Shown here piece after piece: positions 1 through 10,039 of a stretch of 64,000 bases of DNA. The position numbers were made by a program, and so were the translations under genes. Below the pieces are notes generated by a model. The model was not told where the DNA came from. It made no database searches and saw nothing but the letters and a program-made list of their open reading frames with translations. Position 1 is the first letter of the stretch; each line of letters opens with the position of its first letter. The stretch comes from Nocardia sp. NBC_00565. GTDB taxonomy: Bacteria; Actinomycetota; Actinomycetes; Mycobacteriales; Mycobacteriaceae. The stretch lies in assembly GCF_036345915.1 (NCBI RefSeq), contig NZ_CP107785.1, positions 4,030,001 through 4,094,000 of the forward strand. The letters are read 5' to 3'.

Positions 1-1
1 C

Positions 2-679
2 GGCCACAGCATGGGCACCGCCCAGCCCGGCGATTTCGGCCCGGTCCCGCTCGGCGTCGGCCCGCAGCCGCCCGAGCACGGCACCAGCCACATCTCGATC
101 GTCGACAAGTACGGTAATGCCGCCTCGATGACCACCACGGTCGAATCGGCCTTCGGCTCATTCCATCTCGTCGACGGATTCGTGCTGAACAACCAGCTCA
201 CCGACTTTTCCGCCGATCCGCTCGGCACCGACGGCGCCCCCGTCGCCAACCGGGTGCAGCCGGGCAAGCGCCCGCGCAGCTCGATGAGTCCGACCCTGGT
301 CTTCGACCGCGCCGCCGACGGCCGCGGTAACCTGACCGACGTCATCGGCTCCCCCGGCGGTGCCGTGATCATCCAGTTCGTCGTGAAAACCCTGATCGGC
401 GTGCTGGATTGGGGCCTGGACCCGCAGCAAGCGGTATCCGGGGTCGCCTTCGGCGCGGGCAACAGTCCGGCCACCGGTGTCGGCGGTGAGCATCCCGCGA
501 TCAACACCACCGACAACGGTGACCACGATCCACTGGTGCTGCGCCTACGTGCACTGGGCCATCAGGTCGCGGTCGCCCCGCAATCCAGCGGATTGAGCGC
601 CCTGCAGCGCGACGGCGACGGCTGGATCGGCGGCGCGGACCCACGCCGCGAAGGTGCGGTGCTCGGCGACACCCGCTGA
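2..679 (+). CDS. ggt: Gamma-glutamyltranspeptidase, C-terminal part (5' end outside window)
   Basis: This is the small-subunit end of a gamma-glutamyltranspeptidase, which cleaves gamma-glutamyl bonds such as that of glutathione and transfers the glutamyl group. The reading frame is open from the window edge. It holds the processing site HGTSHISIVD, whose Thr is the N-terminal nucleophile after autocleavage. Next come the family's SMTTTVESAFGS and LNNQLTDFS stretches and the GSPGG loop that helps form the oxyanion hole. About 220 residues remain, roughly the full small subunit, so the large subunit lies upstream of base 1. It converges on the PH-domain gene. A 7-bp inverted repeat (CTATCCG/CGGATAG, 695-719) between the two may end transcription from both sides. 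Confidence 0.9.
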   Translation, partial: GHSMGTAQPGDFGPVPLGVGPQPPEHGTSHISIVDKYGNAASMTTTVESAFGSFHLVDGFVLNNQLTDFSADPLGTDGAPVANRVQPGKRPRSSMSPTLVFDRAADGRGNLTDVIGSPGGAVIIQFVVKTLIGVLDWGLDPQQAVSGVAFGAGNSPATGVGGEHPAINTTDNGDHDPLVLRLRALGHQVAVAPQSSGLSALQRDGDGWIGGADPRREGAVLGDTR

Positions 680-738
680 CATCGTCGGGCCGCTCTATCC
701 GGTCCGCGGCATCGGATAGCGCCGGTCGAACCGACGTC

Positions 739-1239
739 TCAGGGGTTGCCCGTATATTTCGCGCCCAGTTCCCGAAGCTTGTCCAGCGCCTCGGCCGCAC
801 GTTCCTTGTCATTGGAGCGGATCGCCATCAGCGGCACGTAATCGTCGTCGACCAATTCGAGGCGGGCCCAGGACTTCCGATCCGGGAACGAGACGCCGCG
901 GATGTAATCCCAGGGAAATTCGGTGTCGCCCAGGATGTTCCGCACCGAAACGCCGCGCTTGCCGACGCGTACGCGCGGTCGGGTCAGCAGCAGTACCGCG
1001 GCCGCGCCGAGCAGGCCGATGCCGATCATCGCGAACTGATCGGCGAGGCGGAAGTTGACGCCGGTCGAACCGTGGCGCAACCAGATGCCGCCCGCGGTGA
1101 AGCCGGCGACGAGCAGTACCGCCACCGCCCAAGCCGTGCGGACCGCGCGATGCGGCCGCACCTCCAACTCCCAATCGCCGCGCCCCGATTCGGCGGCCCC
1201 GTCGCCGGGGCTCCTGCGCCAGATGCGAACTACCGGCAT
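739..1239 (-). CDS. PH-domain membrane protein of the riboflavin operon
   Basis: A 166-residue membrane protein. Two hydrophobic segments (about residues 37-58 and 69-88) precede a bacterial PH-like domain with the pattern RPRVRVGKRGVSVRN...FPWDYIRGVSFP. Its start lies 3 nt after the ribH stop, so it is the last gene of the rib operon. The same arrangement is known in mycobacteria, where Rv1417 follows ribH (Rv1416). PH-like domains of this kind are common in actinobacterial membrane proteins, but the biochemical role is unknown. A link to flavin metabolism is inferred only from position. Confidence 0.85.
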   Translation of the reverse strand: MPVVRIWRRSPGDGAAESGRGDWELEVRPHRAVRTAWAVAVLLVAGFTAGGIWLRHGSTGVNFRLADQFAMIGIGLLGAAAVLLLTRPRVRVGKRGVSVRNILGDTEFPWDYIRGVSFPDRKSWARLELVDDDYVPLMAIRSNDKERAAEALDKLRELGAKYTGNP

Positions 1240-1242
1240 GGC

Positions 1243-1870
<628 letters not shown>

Positions 1871-1924
1871 CGAATTCCTTTCGTGACTGCCTGAGGGTGC
1901 AAAATCACTGCGTCAAGGTGCGAT

Positions 1925-3169
1925 TCACTGGGCCGTCTCGCCCAGATCGAGCTCGTCAAGTCCGATCAGGTCGTGTCCCATCCGGTCCCGCTTGGTGCGC
2001 AGGTATCGCAGGTTCTCCGCGTTCGCGCGCAACGGCATCGGCACCCGGTCGGTGATCTTCAGCCCGTAGCCGTCCAGCCCGACCCGCTTGGCCGGATTGT
2101 TGGTGAGCAGGCGCATGGACCGGATGCCGAGATCCACCAGAATCTGCGCGCCGGTGCCGTAGTCGCGAGCGTCGGCGGGCAGACCGAGCTCCAGGTTCGC
2201 ATCGACGGTGTCGTGGCCGGAGTCCTGCAGCTGATAGGCCTGCAGCTTGTGCATCAGCCCGATGCCGCGCCCCTCGTGCCCGCGCATGTACAGCACCACG
2301 CCGCGCCCCTCCTGGGCCACCATCTCCAGCGCGGCATCCAGCTGCGGACCGCAGTCGCAGCGCAGCGAACCGAAGACGTCACCGGTGAGGCATTCGGAGT
2401 GCACCCGCACCAGCACATCGTCGCCGTCGACGAGATCGCCGCGCACCAGCGCGACATGTTCGACGTCGTCGTAGATGCTCTGATAGCCGACGGCCATGAA
2501 TTCGCCGTGCGCGGTGGGGATCCGCGCCTCGGCGACCCGGATGACCTGCTTCTCGTGCTTGCGCCGCCAGGCGATCATTTCGGCGATGGAGATCAGTGCG
2601 AGGTGGTGCTCGTCGGCGAAGACGCGCAGTTCCTCGGTCCGGGCCATATGGCCCTCGTCCTTCTGGCTGACGATCTCGCAGATGACACCCGCCGGCTGCA
2701 GTCCGGCCATCCTGGCCAGATCGACCGCGGCCTCGGTGTGGCCGGGGCGACGCAGCACGCCGCCCTCCTTGGCGCGCAAGGGAACCACGTGACCGGGGCG
2801 GGTCAGATCGTCGGCCTTCGCCTTCGGGTCCGCGAGTAGTCGCATGGTGGTGGCCCGGTCCGCACCCGAGATACCGGTGGTGATGCCTTCCCTGGCATCG
2901 ACCGAAACCGTGTAGGCGGTGCCGTGCTTGTCCTGGTTCTGCGCGTACATCGGCGGCAGGCCCAGCCGATCGCAGTCCTCGCCCATGAGCGGCACGCAGA
3001 TGTAACCGGAGGTGTAGCGAATCATGAAGGCGACCAGCTCGGGGGTCGCCTTTTCCGCCGCGAAGATGAGGTCGCCCTCGTTCTCACGGTCCTCGTCGTC
3101 GACGACGACAACCGCCTTACCTGCGGCGATATCGGCGACTGCGCGCTCGATGGTGTCGAACCTGGTCAC
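1925..3169 (-). CDS. ribBA: Bifunctional 3,4-DHBP synthase / GTP cyclohydrolase II
   Basis: One protein supplies both starting materials of riboflavin synthesis. The N-terminal half (about residues 1-205) is RibB, making 3,4-dihydroxy-2-butanone 4-phosphate from ribulose 5-phosphate, with [13 protein letters not shown] and the acidic metal-binding stretch. The C-terminal half (about 206-414) is RibA, with [17 protein letters not shown] carrying the zinc cysteines and [10 protein letters not shown]. At 414 residues it matches mycobacterial RibA2. The GTG start at 3169 gives [11 protein letters not shown], the expected N-terminus. It lies 77 nt after the ribE stop and 54 nt before the first mini-ORF. 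No ribD deaminase/reductase is present in this cluster. Confidence 0.96.
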   Translation of the reverse strand: MTRFDTIERAVADIAAGKAVVVVDDEDRENEGDLIFAAEKATPELVAFMIRYTSGYICVPLMGEDCDRLGLPPMYAQNQDKHGTAYTVSVDAREGITTGISGADRATTMRLLADPKAKADDLTRPGHVVPLRAKEGGVLRRPGHTEAAVDLARMAGLQPAGVICEIVSQKDEGHMARTEELRVFADEHHLALISIAEMIAWRRKHEKQVIRVAEARIPTAHGEFMAVGYQSIYDDVEHVALVRGDLVDGDDVLVRVHSECLTGDVFGSLRCDCGPQLDAALEMVAQEGRGVVLYMRGHEGRGIGLMHKLQAYQLQDSGHDTVDANLELGLPADARDYGTGAQILVDLGIRSMRLLTNNPAKRVGLDGYGLKITDRVPMPLRANAENLRYLRTKRDRMGHDLIGLDELDLGETAQ

Positions 3170-3246
3170 GTCTGCTGTGCTCCATCTCGAAATAGGTGCC
3201 TCACTACAGTACGGCGTCAGATGTCGGCTGCCGCCGCCCGGCCGGG

Positions 3247-3870
3247 TCAGCCCCGTTGTTGGAGGCGCTCGACGTATTTGGCGATGACGTCGACTTCCAG
3301 ATTCACCGTGGTGCCCACGGTGGCCGTGCCGAGGTTGGTCATGGACAGGGTGGTCGGGATGAGGGAGACCTCGAACCAGTCCCGGTTGCCATCGGCGACG
3401 AGCGCGTCCGCGATGCCGAGGCCCGAGACGGTGAGCGAGATGCCGTCGACGGTGATCGAACCCTTCTCCACTACATAGCGGGCGATCGCGTCGGGCAGCG
3501 AGATCCGCACGATCTCCCAGTTCTCTGAGGGCGTGCGGGCGAGCACAGTGCCGGTGCCGTCGACATGTCCCTGCACCAGGTGGCCGCCGAGCCTGCTGTT
3601 CAGCGCCGCCGCGCGCTCGAGGTTGACCCGCGAGCCCGTGCCGAGCCCGCCGATGCTGGAGCGGTTCAGCGTCTCCTGCATCACGTCGACGGTGAACGAA
3701 TCGCCGTCGAGCACGTCGACGACGGTCAGGCAGACGCCATTGACGGCGATCGAATCACCGTGTCCGGCATCAGAAGTCACCAGCTTGCCGCGGATCGTCA
3801 GCCGAGCGGCGTCGGCCAACTCTTCGGTGGCGACGATCTCGCCGAGCTCCTCGACAATGCCTGTGAACAT
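3247..3870 (-). CDS. ribE: Riboflavin synthase alpha chain
   Basis: Dismutates two lumazine molecules to riboflavin. The 207 residues contain the two internally repeated lumazine-binding barrels: the first starts [12 protein letters not shown], and the second begins near residue 95 with [13 protein letters not shown]. Both carry the VNGVCLTV / VDGISLTV motif of each repeat. An upstream ATG would extend the protein by 71 residues, but ATG 3870 fits the universal MFTGIV start and has GGGAG just before it. First gene of the ribE-ribBA-ribH operon; promoter not identified with confidence. Confidence 0.96.
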   Translation of the reverse strand: MFTGIVEELGEIVATEELADAARLTIRGKLVTSDAGHGDSIAVNGVCLTVVDVLDGDSFTVDVMQETLNRSSIGGLGTGSRVNLERAAALNSRLGGHLVQGHVDGTGTVLARTPSENWEIVRISLPDAIARYVVEKGSITVDGISLTVSGLGIADALVADGNRDWFEVSLIPTTLSMTNLGTATVGTTVNLEVDVIAKYVERLQQRG

Positions 3871-4453
3871 GCCTTGACTCCCTGTCGCGTCGTTTCTACG
3901 GTTGCCGAACAGCCGGGATCCGGCGACTATTCCCGTCGGAACACCGATCCCTCCCCAGCCTAACGACGCCGAGTCGTAGACGACACCGTGGTTCCATTCA
4001 GCGGCCGGTCGAAACCGTGGCTCGGCAACTCGGGCGGGAAGCAGACCGCAGGGCGCTTCGGGGCAGCACTGAGTGGGCGACAACTATTTTTGGAAGCGAA
4101 ATTCCATACACTCATGCGGAAATATCGCCGTTTACGCGCCGACGTAAATTGTTCATTCCTATTTATGGAGCTACGCGGCCCGGATTTCATCCGTGGCGCA
4201 TAGTCTCGAACAGGACGTTGTACCCACTGCGAACACGCTTACACCGAAACCTTGCGCGGGCAAGAAAATGGTCGCAAGATTGTTATGTAGCTGATTCCTT
4301 TCGTTCAACTTAGACCCGAGCAGTTCAGTGCGGAACGGTTCGACCCGGGCCCCCGACGCGGCCTCGGCGAGTTCGACCAGGAAATCCACCACTCGAGGAA
4401 GCCGGAAACAGCATCGTGGGTCAAAACAAGCTCGACACCATTGGGGGTGTTGC
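3871..4453. other. Intergenic region, locally AT-rich
   Basis: 583 bp between the divergent ribE and the hypothetical gene at 4454. About 4080-4320 is clearly richer in A+T than its surroundings (runs such as AACTATTTTTGG, AAATTGTTCATTCC). Short frames on both strands here have no recognisable family or ribosome binding site. The segment probably carries promoters for both flanking genes. A full FMN riboswitch was looked for and not found. Confidence 0.5.
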
Positions 4454-4924
4454 GTGACCACTCTTCTCGATTCGACGCTGGAGGTTCGCTGCGTGCAATA
4501 CCGGCGCGAATTTCATATGCCCGCATCAATCGACCCGACGTCGCGCCGCATCCTGCTCCATATAGGCACCCATTACGGCGCCATCACAATGCCGGCCGAT
4601 CTCGGCGAACTGGTGCAACGTCAGCTCACCCAGGCGCAGATCGCGGCACCGGTGGTCCACCACCCACGCGCCAGACGCTGGACCTTCATCACCGGCCCGG
4701 CTCGCGCCGATACGCTCAGCGCGGCCGTCTCCGCCGAATTGTTCCGGCTCTACGCAACCGTCGCCTGCACCGGCAGCCAGGTCGTGCTGCCCTCACCCGA
4801 TGACGAGCGCACCGGCTATCGCACCTGGATCCAGCCGCCGGAGAACGCAACGACACTGCCACCGCTCAGTGCGGTGATCGAGGTGACGCGAGCCCTCGGC
4901 AGCCGGAAAGTGCCTGTCCGGTAA
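4454..4924 (+). CDS. Hypothetical actinobacterial protein
   Basis: 156 residues from a GTG preceded by a GGGGGTG ribosome binding site; an ATG at 4517 (MPASIDPTSRR) is the alternative start. I recognise no named domain. The pattern GTHYGAITMPADLGELVQ...RRWTFITGP...SQVVLPSPDDERTGYRTWIQPP recalls small actinobacterial proteins that often accompany helix-turn-helix regulators, but this is an impression only. It stands alone between ribE and rpe behind the AT-rich stretch, and converges on rpe with a 15-nt gap. In M. tuberculosis this position is taken by ribG, P55 and lprG. Confidence 0.6.
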   Translation: MTTLLDSTLEVRCVQYRREFHMPASIDPTSRRILLHIGTHYGAITMPADLGELVQRQLTQAQIAAPVVHHPRARRWTFITGPARADTLSAAVSAELFRLYATVACTGSQVVLPSPDDERTGYRTWIQPPENATTLPPLSAVIEVTRALGSRKVPVR

Positions 4925-4939
4925 AAGATTTCGGCCGAC

Positions 4940-5632
4940 TCAAACCGCGCGCAGTGCCGCGGCACGCTGCCGCAATGTTTCCACGGTCCCCGCCGGATCG
5001 GCCGTGTTGTAGACCGCGGATCCGGCGACGAAACAATCGATACCCGCCTCCGCGGCCGCCTCGATCGTGTCGGCGTTGATACCGCCGTCGATCTCCACGA
5101 TCAAACGCAGCTCACCCGCGTCCACCAGGCGCCGCACGATACGCGCCTTCTCCAGCACCTCCGGCATGAAAGACTGCCCGCCGAAACCGGGCTCCACACT
5201 CATCACCAACAGCGTGTCGAAATCGCGCAGGATCTCCAGATACGGCTCGATCGGCGTATTCGGCTTCACCGACAACCCCGCCTTGGCGCCGGCTGCGCGG
5301 ATATCGCGCGCCACCGCGATCGGGTCATCGGTCGCTTCGGCGTGGAAGGTGACGTTGTGCGCACCCGCCTCCGCGTACGGCGGAGCCCAGCGGCCCGGGT
5401 CATCGATCATCAGGTGGCAGTCGAGCGGAATGTCGGTGGCCTTCAACAGGCTTTCGACCACCGGGAGCCCAAGAGTGAGATTCGGCACGAAGTGCGCGTC
5501 CATCACATCGACGTGCAACCAGTCGGCGCCATGCACCGCCTTTGCCTCATCGGCGAGGTGCGCGAAGTCGGCGGACAGGATGGATGGGGCGATCATCGGC
5601 GTGGTCGGGCGCCTGAACGTCGAGGAGAACAC
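4940..5632 (-). CDS. rpe: Ribulose-phosphate 3-epimerase
   Basis: Interconverts ribulose 5-phosphate and xylulose 5-phosphate in the pentose phosphate pathway; ribulose 5-phosphate is also a riboflavin precursor. A TIM-barrel protein with the family motifs [44 protein letters not shown] and [11 protein letters not shown]. The longest start (GTG 5632) gives 230 residues and has a TAGACT box exactly 7 nt upstream, suggesting a leaderless mRNA. The alternative ATG at 5596 starts directly at MIAPSIL. It is divergent from the rsbW-sigF pair. Confidence 0.95.
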   Translation of the reverse strand: MFSSTFRRPTTPMIAPSILSADFAHLADEAKAVHGADWLHVDVMDAHFVPNLTLGLPVVESLLKATDIPLDCHLMIDDPGRWAPPYAEAGAHNVTFHAEATDDPIAVARDIRAAGAKAGLSVKPNTPIEPYLEILRDFDTLLVMSVEPGFGGQSFMPEVLEKARIVRRLVDAGELRLIVEIDGGINADTIEAAAEAGIDCFVAGSAVYNTADPAGTVETLRQRAAALRAV

Positions 5633-5639
5633 AGCGCGG

Positions 5640-5645
5640 AGTCTA
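5640..5645 (-). promoter_or_regulatory. Likely leaderless promoter of rpe (-10 box)
   Basis: TAGACT on the minus strand with 7 nt to the GTG at 5632, the spacing at which transcription would begin at the start codon. No Shine-Dalgarno sequence is visible for this start. The -35 element is unclear. Confidence 0.4.
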
Positions 5646-5656
5646 ACGGTACCTAG

Positions 5657-5681
5657 GGTTGCTCCGGCCGGGAGTGGGTAG
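5657..5681 (+). promoter_or_regulatory. SigF/SigB-type promoter of rsbW-sigF
   Basis: GGTTG (5657-5661), a 14-nt spacer, then GGGTAG (5676-5681). This matches the alternative-sigma consensus of the SigB/SigF family (GTTT-N14-17-GGGTA). The predicted start falls at about the rsbW ATG (5692), so the mRNA would be leaderless or nearly so. It implies autoregulation, as known for mycobacterial usfX-sigF. Confidence 0.6.
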
Positions 5682-5691
5682 CCTGCATAGG

Positions 5692-6114
5692 ATGATCAAC
5701 ATTTCGGCGGAACAGGGGCTCTACAGCACCCCGGTGGAGATTCGGGTGGCAGCGTCGGTGACGCAGCTGCCGATCGTGCGCGGGCTCGCCGAAACGCTGG
5801 TGCTGCTCAGCGATTTCACCCTGGACGAGGTGGCCGATATCCGGCTAGCCGTCGACGAGGTGTGCTCGACGCTGATCGCGGTCGCGGCGCCGGAGACCAG
5901 CCTGCACTGCCGGTTCACCGTCGGTGACACCGAATTGCTCGTTCGCGTCACCGGGGTCGCCGCGACGGAGGGGTTGCCCGATCAACGCAGCTTCGGCTGG
6001 CATGTGCTGCGCACCCTCACCGATGCGGTGCAGGCGACACAAGACCCGTACGACTCGGCCGTTTCCGGATATCCGACGACGGTGCAGTTCCGTCGGGTCC
6101 GGGGGAAAGCGTAG
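5692..6114 (+). CDS. rsbW: Anti-sigma factor, RsbW/UsfX-like
   Basis: A 140-residue HATPase-fold anti-sigma factor that would bind SigF and hold it inactive until an anti-anti-sigma factor releases it. Seen directly: [37 protein letters not shown], where the N-box helix of GHKL-type anti-sigma kinases lies. The usual Asn of that box is not conserved, as in mycobacterial UsfX. The G-box region is weak. ATG 5692 is chosen because the SigF-type promoter lies immediately before it; upstream in-frame codons would overlap that promoter. Its TAG overlaps the sigF GTG by one base (TAGTG), so the two are translationally coupled. Confidence 0.85.
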   Translation: MINISAEQGLYSTPVEIRVAASVTQLPIVRGLAETLVLLSDFTLDEVADIRLAVDEVCSTLIAVAAPETSLHCRFTVGDTELLVRVTGVAATEGLPDQRSFGWHVLRTLTDAVQATQDPYDSAVSGYPTTVQFRRVRGKA

Positions 6115-6971
6115 TGGCGGACGAGAACACCGTGTCCGACGCCGAAAAGGAAGATGACGTCGAACCCGTGCTGACCGAAGAAGCCGCCGAGGAAGTCGAA
6201 ACCCTCAAGGCATCCGGCGCGGGCTACGACGATGTCGGTGCGCTGTTCGAGCAGCTTTCCGCCAGCAAACCGGGCACGGCGCGGCATACCGCATTGCGCG
6301 CCGAGCTGATCGGCCGATGCATTCCGCTCGCCGATCACATCGCCCGCAAATTCAGCGGGCGCGGCGAGCCGTTCGACGACCTCACCCAGGTGGCGCGGGT
6401 CGGATTGGTGCACGCGGTCGACCGATTCGATATTTCCCGCGGCTCGAACTTCCTGTCGTTCGCGGTGCCGACGATCATGGGCGAGGTGCGTCGCTATTTC
6501 CGCGACAACACCTGGGCGATGCGAGTGCCGCGGCGGGTCAAGGAAACCCACCTGCGGATCGGCGCCGCCATCGACTCGCTCTCGCAATCGCTGGGCCGCT
6601 CCCCGACCGCGAAGGAAATCGCCGCCGAACTCGATGTGGATCCCGACGAGGTGACCCAAGCCGTCATCGCGGGCAACGCCTACCAGCCCAGTTCGATCGA
6701 TGCCGCATCCCTCGGTCGCGATACCGAGGCATCGCTGCTGGACACCCTCGGCGAGGAGGAATCCCAATTCGACCGGGTGGAGGAATACGTCGCGATCCGT
6801 CCGCTGCTGGCCGGACTTCCGGAACGCGAACGCCGCATCCTCACCATGCGCTTCTTCGAATCGATGACCCAAACCCAGATCGCCCAGCGCATGGGCATCT
6901 CGCAGATGCACGTCTCCCGCATCCTCGCGAAAACCCTTGCCCGCCTGCGCGAGCAGTCGGCGCGCGATTGA
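6114..6971 (+). CDS. sigF: RNA polymerase sigma factor SigF
   Basis: A 285-residue sigma-70 family protein of the SigB/SigF/SigG group, which directs stress and stationary-phase genes. Region 2 is seen as RGEPFDDLTQVARVGLVHAVDRFDISRGSNFLSFAVPTI; region 3 follows from VPRRVKETHL. Region 4 near the C-terminus has LPERERRILTMRFFESMTQTQIA and GISQMHVSRIL as its helix-turn-helix. An acidic N-terminal stretch of about 45 residues precedes the core. The GTG start overlaps the rsbW stop. The pair sits between rpe and rsmB, which are adjacent in M. tuberculosis, so it was probably inserted into a conserved block. Confidence 0.93.
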   Translation: MADENTVSDAEKEDDVEPVLTEEAAEEVETLKASGAGYDDVGALFEQLSASKPGTARHTALRAELIGRCIPLADHIARKFSGRGEPFDDLTQVARVGLVHAVDRFDISRGSNFLSFAVPTIMGEVRRYFRDNTWAMRVPRRVKETHLRIGAAIDSLSQSLGRSPTAKEIAAELDVDPDEVTQAVIAGNAYQPSSIDAASLGRDTEASLLDTLGEEESQFDRVEEYVAIRPLLAGLPERERRILTMRFFESMTQTQIAQRMGISQMHVSRILAKTLARLREQSARD

Positions 6972-7010
6972 GTTTTACGCGTCCTCCGGTCGAACTTCCG
7001 GCCGTATCGA

Positions 7011-9119
7011 CTACTCGACCGGTTTGCGAAGGGCCGCGAGGAACATGGCGTCGGTGCCGTGGCGGTGCGGCCAGAGTTGGGCGCTGGGGCCATCGCCGAT
7101 ATCGGTGACGCCGGGGAGCAGGTCGCGAGTGTCGAGTTGGATGGCGCCGGTGCGGCGGGCCGCGTCGGCGACCACGGCGACGGTCTCCGGGAGGTGCGGC
7201 GAGCAGGTCGAGTAGACGACCACGCCGCCCGGCCGCAGGAGATCCCACGCGGCGGCAAGCAGTTCGCGTTGCAGGACGACCAGTTCGGCGACGTCGGCTG
7301 GGGTGCGCCGCCAGCGGGCCTCCGGACGGCGACGCAGCGCGCCGAGACCGGTGCAGGGGGCGTCGACCAGGATACGGTCGTAGCCGGGTGTGAGTCCGCT
7401 GTCGCGACCATCGGCGACGTGTACGTCGACGGGCAGGTCGTGCACCGCCTTGCGGACGAGTTCGGCGCGGTGTTCAGCCGGTTCGACCGCGTCGACGCGG
7501 TGGCCGTCGATCGCGGCGATGGCACCGAGTAGCACGGCCTTGCCGCCGGGTCCGGCGCACAGATCGAGCCAGCGGCCATTGTCCGGACCGTCCAGTTCCG
7601 CGCGGGTGAGGGCGAGTGCGACGAGCTGACTGCCCTCATCCTGCACGGCCGCCATACCTTCACGCACCGGTTCGAGCTTGCCGGGATCGCCGCCTTCGAG
7701 GTACACCGCGTAAGGGGACCATTTGCCTTCTTCGCCGCCGGCCACCAGAGCCAATTCCTCGGCGGTGATATCGCCTGGGCGCGCGACCAAGTGCACGATC
7801 GGGCGAGCATCGTCGGCTTCCAGGACATCGCGTAGCTCTCCGGCCCTGGCACCGAGCGCGTCCGCGAACGCCTGCGCGATCCACACCGGATGCGCGAACT
7901 CGAATGCCAACCGTCCAACGGGATCTCGCGGTGCGAGCTCGGCCACCCAGTCCTCGACCGACTTCTCCCCGGCCCGCCGCAGCACGGCGTTCACGAAACC
8001 CGCCTTGCCTGCGCCGAATTCCGCGCGAGCCAACGCCACCGAGGTATCCACCGCCGCATGCGCCCCGATCCGCGTGCGCAGCAACTGATACACCCCCAGC
8101 CGCAATACATCCAGCAGCGGCCCATCGATCTCCGCGACCGGCCGGCCCGCTCCCGCCGCGATCACCGCATCGAGTAGCCCGAGCGAACGGCAGGCCCCGT
8201 ACGTCAACTCGGTCGCCAACGCCGCATCTCGCCCCGAGATCCGCCGTTCCCGCAGCAGTCCCGGCAGCACCAGGTTCGCGTAAGCGTCCCGTTCCCGCAC
8301 CGCCCGCAACACATCCCGTGCGACCAGCCGCACCGGATCCCCCGCCCCAGCCGAACCCTTTTGCCGCCCGTGACCTTTCGGCGCATCCCCACGCGCACCG
8401 CCGACAGTCCGACCCGAACCACCTCCGGTGGATTTCCCACGGCCGCCGGCCGAACTCCCAGTGGTCGCACGATTCGACCGACGCTCATCACCCGTCGGGG
8501 CATCCTTGCCACGGCGACCTTCGCTCCACCCCGACGAACCGGAATTCGCCGTGCCCGAACGACTCCCCCGTCGGTCACTCTCGGCGTCACGATTGTCATG
8601 CCCACCCGGTGCGGACCCGGAATTCACGGACCCCGAAAGATTTTCACGTCGGTCATCGCTCGGGCCCTTGGTCCGCGGACTGTCGTTCCGGTCCGACGAC
8701 CGTCGCGCCGTGTCGCCCCGCCCGGCCGTATTCCGCTGCCCGGCATCCGCGCGACTCCCGCCGCGCGGACCTTGACCGGAACGTGGGGCGTCGCCCTTCC
8801 ACTCGCCGCGGGGCGAGCTCTTGCCGGCCGGTCGTCCTTTGCGTTGCGGCGAACCTTCCCCCGGTGATGCGGACTTGCGCTGCTCGGTCATGTTCCGCCG
8901 CTCTGGTCGGGTCCGTGGCGCGTCGCCGCGGATCTGGTCGGTGCGCCACGATCGGGGCGCGTCGTCACGCTCGCGGGCCACCGTCCGCCGAGCCGGGTTC
9001 CGATCGGATTCAAAGTGCGAGTTCTTCTGCTGTGCACCACTTTTCGATGACGTGGCCCGCGCCAGCCAACCGGAGTCGACGGACTTCCCGGTGGACTTGC
9101 GCCGATCCGGTGTCGTCAC
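7011..9119 (-). CDS. rsmB: 16S rRNA m5C967 methyltransferase with long disordered N-terminus
   Basis: Methylates C967 of 16S rRNA. The C-terminal 445 residues are a normal RsmB/Fmu: a NusB-like RNA-binding domain from [18 protein letters not shown], then the SAM-binding [13 protein letters not shown], the [19 protein letters not shown] cysteine motif and the catalytic [10 protein letters not shown] cysteine motif. The first 250 or so residues are a low-complexity Arg/Gly/Ser/Asp tail absent from the roughly 457-residue M. tuberculosis Fmu. The GTG at 9119 overlaps the fmt stop (GTGA). An internal ATG at 8891 would shorten the tail, but coupling favours 9119. The order def-fmt-rsmB is widely conserved. 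Confidence 0.93.
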   Translation of the reverse strand: MTTPDRRKSTGKSVDSGWLARATSSKSGAQQKNSHFESDRNPARRTVARERDDAPRSWRTDQIRGDAPRTRPERRNMTEQRKSASPGEGSPQRKGRPAGKSSPRGEWKGDAPRSGQGPRGGSRADAGQRNTAGRGDTARRSSDRNDSPRTKGPSDDRRENLSGSVNSGSAPGGHDNRDAESDRRGSRSGTANSGSSGWSEGRRGKDAPTGDERRSNRATTGSSAGGRGKSTGGGSGRTVGGARGDAPKGHGRQKGSAGAGDPVRLVARDVLRAVRERDAYANLVLPGLLRERRISGRDAALATELTYGACRSLGLLDAVIAAGAGRPVAEIDGPLLDVLRLGVYQLLRTRIGAHAAVDTSVALARAEFGAGKAGFVNAVLRRAGEKSVEDWVAELAPRDPVGRLAFEFAHPVWIAQAFADALGARAGELRDVLEADDARPIVHLVARPGDITAEELALVAGGEEGKWSPYAVYLEGGDPGKLEPVREGMAAVQDEGSQLVALALTRAELDGPDNGRWLDLCAGPGGKAVLLGAIAAIDGHRVDAVEPAEHRAELVRKAVHDLPVDVHVADGRDSGLTPGYDRILVDAPCTGLGALRRRPEARWRRTPADVAELVVLQRELLAAAWDLLRPGGVVVYSTCSPHLPETVAVVADAARRTGAIQLDTRDLLPGVTDIGDGPSAQLWPHRHGTDAMFLAALRKPVE

Positions 9120-10039
9120 TCGACCACCGCGCCGGGCTGCAGGCGGGCGCCGCGGGCCCAGTCCAGGGCCGCCATCATGCGTTTGCCCTGCGGCTGCACC
9201 TGATCGAAGCGGACCGCGGTGGTGGCGGTGCCGACGAAGACGCCGGACTTGCGAACCTCGATCGTCCGTTCGGGCAGTACTTCCTCGACCATTTCGACGG
9301 GGCCGAGCTTGAGCCGGGTGCCGTTCACCTCGGTCCACGCGCCGGGAGCCGGAGTCACCGCCCGGATACGGCGGTTGATGGCCAGCGCGGGCTGGTCCCA
9401 GCGGATGTGCCCGGCCTCGACCGGCACCTTGGGTGCGTAGGAGATGCCGTCGTGGGACTGCGCAACCGCATGCAGTGTCCCGTCTTCCACGCCATCGACG
9501 GTCCGCTCCAGCAGCAGTGCGCCACTGTCGGAGAGTCGGTCGAGCAAAGCGCCCGCCGTATCGGTCACCGCGATCTTCTCGGTCACCACACCGAAGATCG
9601 GTCCGGTGTCCAGGCCCGCTTCGATCTGGAAGGTGGACGCACCGGTGATCTCGTCACCCGCGTCGATCGCCGCCTGCACCGGCGCCGCGCCGCGCCATGC
9701 GGGCAGCAGCGAGAAGTGCAGGTTGATCCAGCCGAAGCGTGGAATGTCGAGCAGCTGCTGCGGCAGCAGCGCACCGTAGGCGACCACCGGACAGCAGTCC
9801 GGGGCCAATGCGGTGAGCTGCTCGATGAACTCGGGCTCGGCGGGACGCTTGGGTGTCAGCACCGGAATCCCGTGTTCATCGGCCAGCTGCCCGACCGGCG
9901 AACGCTGCACCTTGCGCCCGCGCCCGGCGATGGCATCGGGCCTCGTCAGCACCGCGACCACCTCGTGCCGCGCCGAATCGATGAAGCGCCGCAGCGACGG
10001 CACCGCCGGTTCGGGTGTACCCGCGAACACGATGCGCAT
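9116..10039 (-). CDS. fmt: Methionyl-tRNA formyltransferase
   Basis: Formylates initiator Met-tRNA using 10-formyl-tetrahydrofolate. The 307 residues are the standard length. The N-terminal Rossmann domain begins [16 protein letters not shown], with the catalytic [20 protein letters not shown] loop near residue 110; the C-terminal barrel follows from about residue 205. The ATG overlaps the def TGA by one base (TGATG), and its own stop overlaps the rsmB GTG. The three genes therefore form one coupled unit that serves translation initiation and ribosome maturation. Confidence 0.97.
   Translation of the reverse strand: MRIVFAGTPEPAVPSLRRFIDSARHEVVAVLTRPDAIAGRGRKVQRSPVGQLADEHGIPVLTPKRPAEPEFIEQLTALAPDCCPVVAYGALLPQQLLDIPRFGWINLHFSLLPAWRGAAPVQAAIDAGDEITGASTFQIEAGLDTGPIFGVVTEKIAVTDTAGALLDRLSDSGALLLERTVDGVEDGTLHAVAQSHDGISYAPKVPVEAGHIRWDQPALAINRRIRAVTPAPGAWTEVNGTRLKLGPVEMVEEVLPERTIEVRKSGVFVGTATTAVRFDQVQPQGKRMMAALDWARGARLQPGAVVE

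Noticed and set aside
3890..4083. Possible FMN riboswitch before ribE
   Set aside because: A short CCGACGGGAATAGTC stretch recalls part of the RFN consensus, but the other conserved helices and the GGCGGTGATAGTCC box are missing.
3247..4083. 278-codon version of ribE
   Set aside because: Riboflavin synthase starts MFTGIV; the extension is not conserved and lacks a ribosome binding site.
4171..4529. Minus-strand frames in the AT-rich gap
   Set aside because: No ribosome binding site, no recognisable family, and they overlap the better-supported plus-strand gene.
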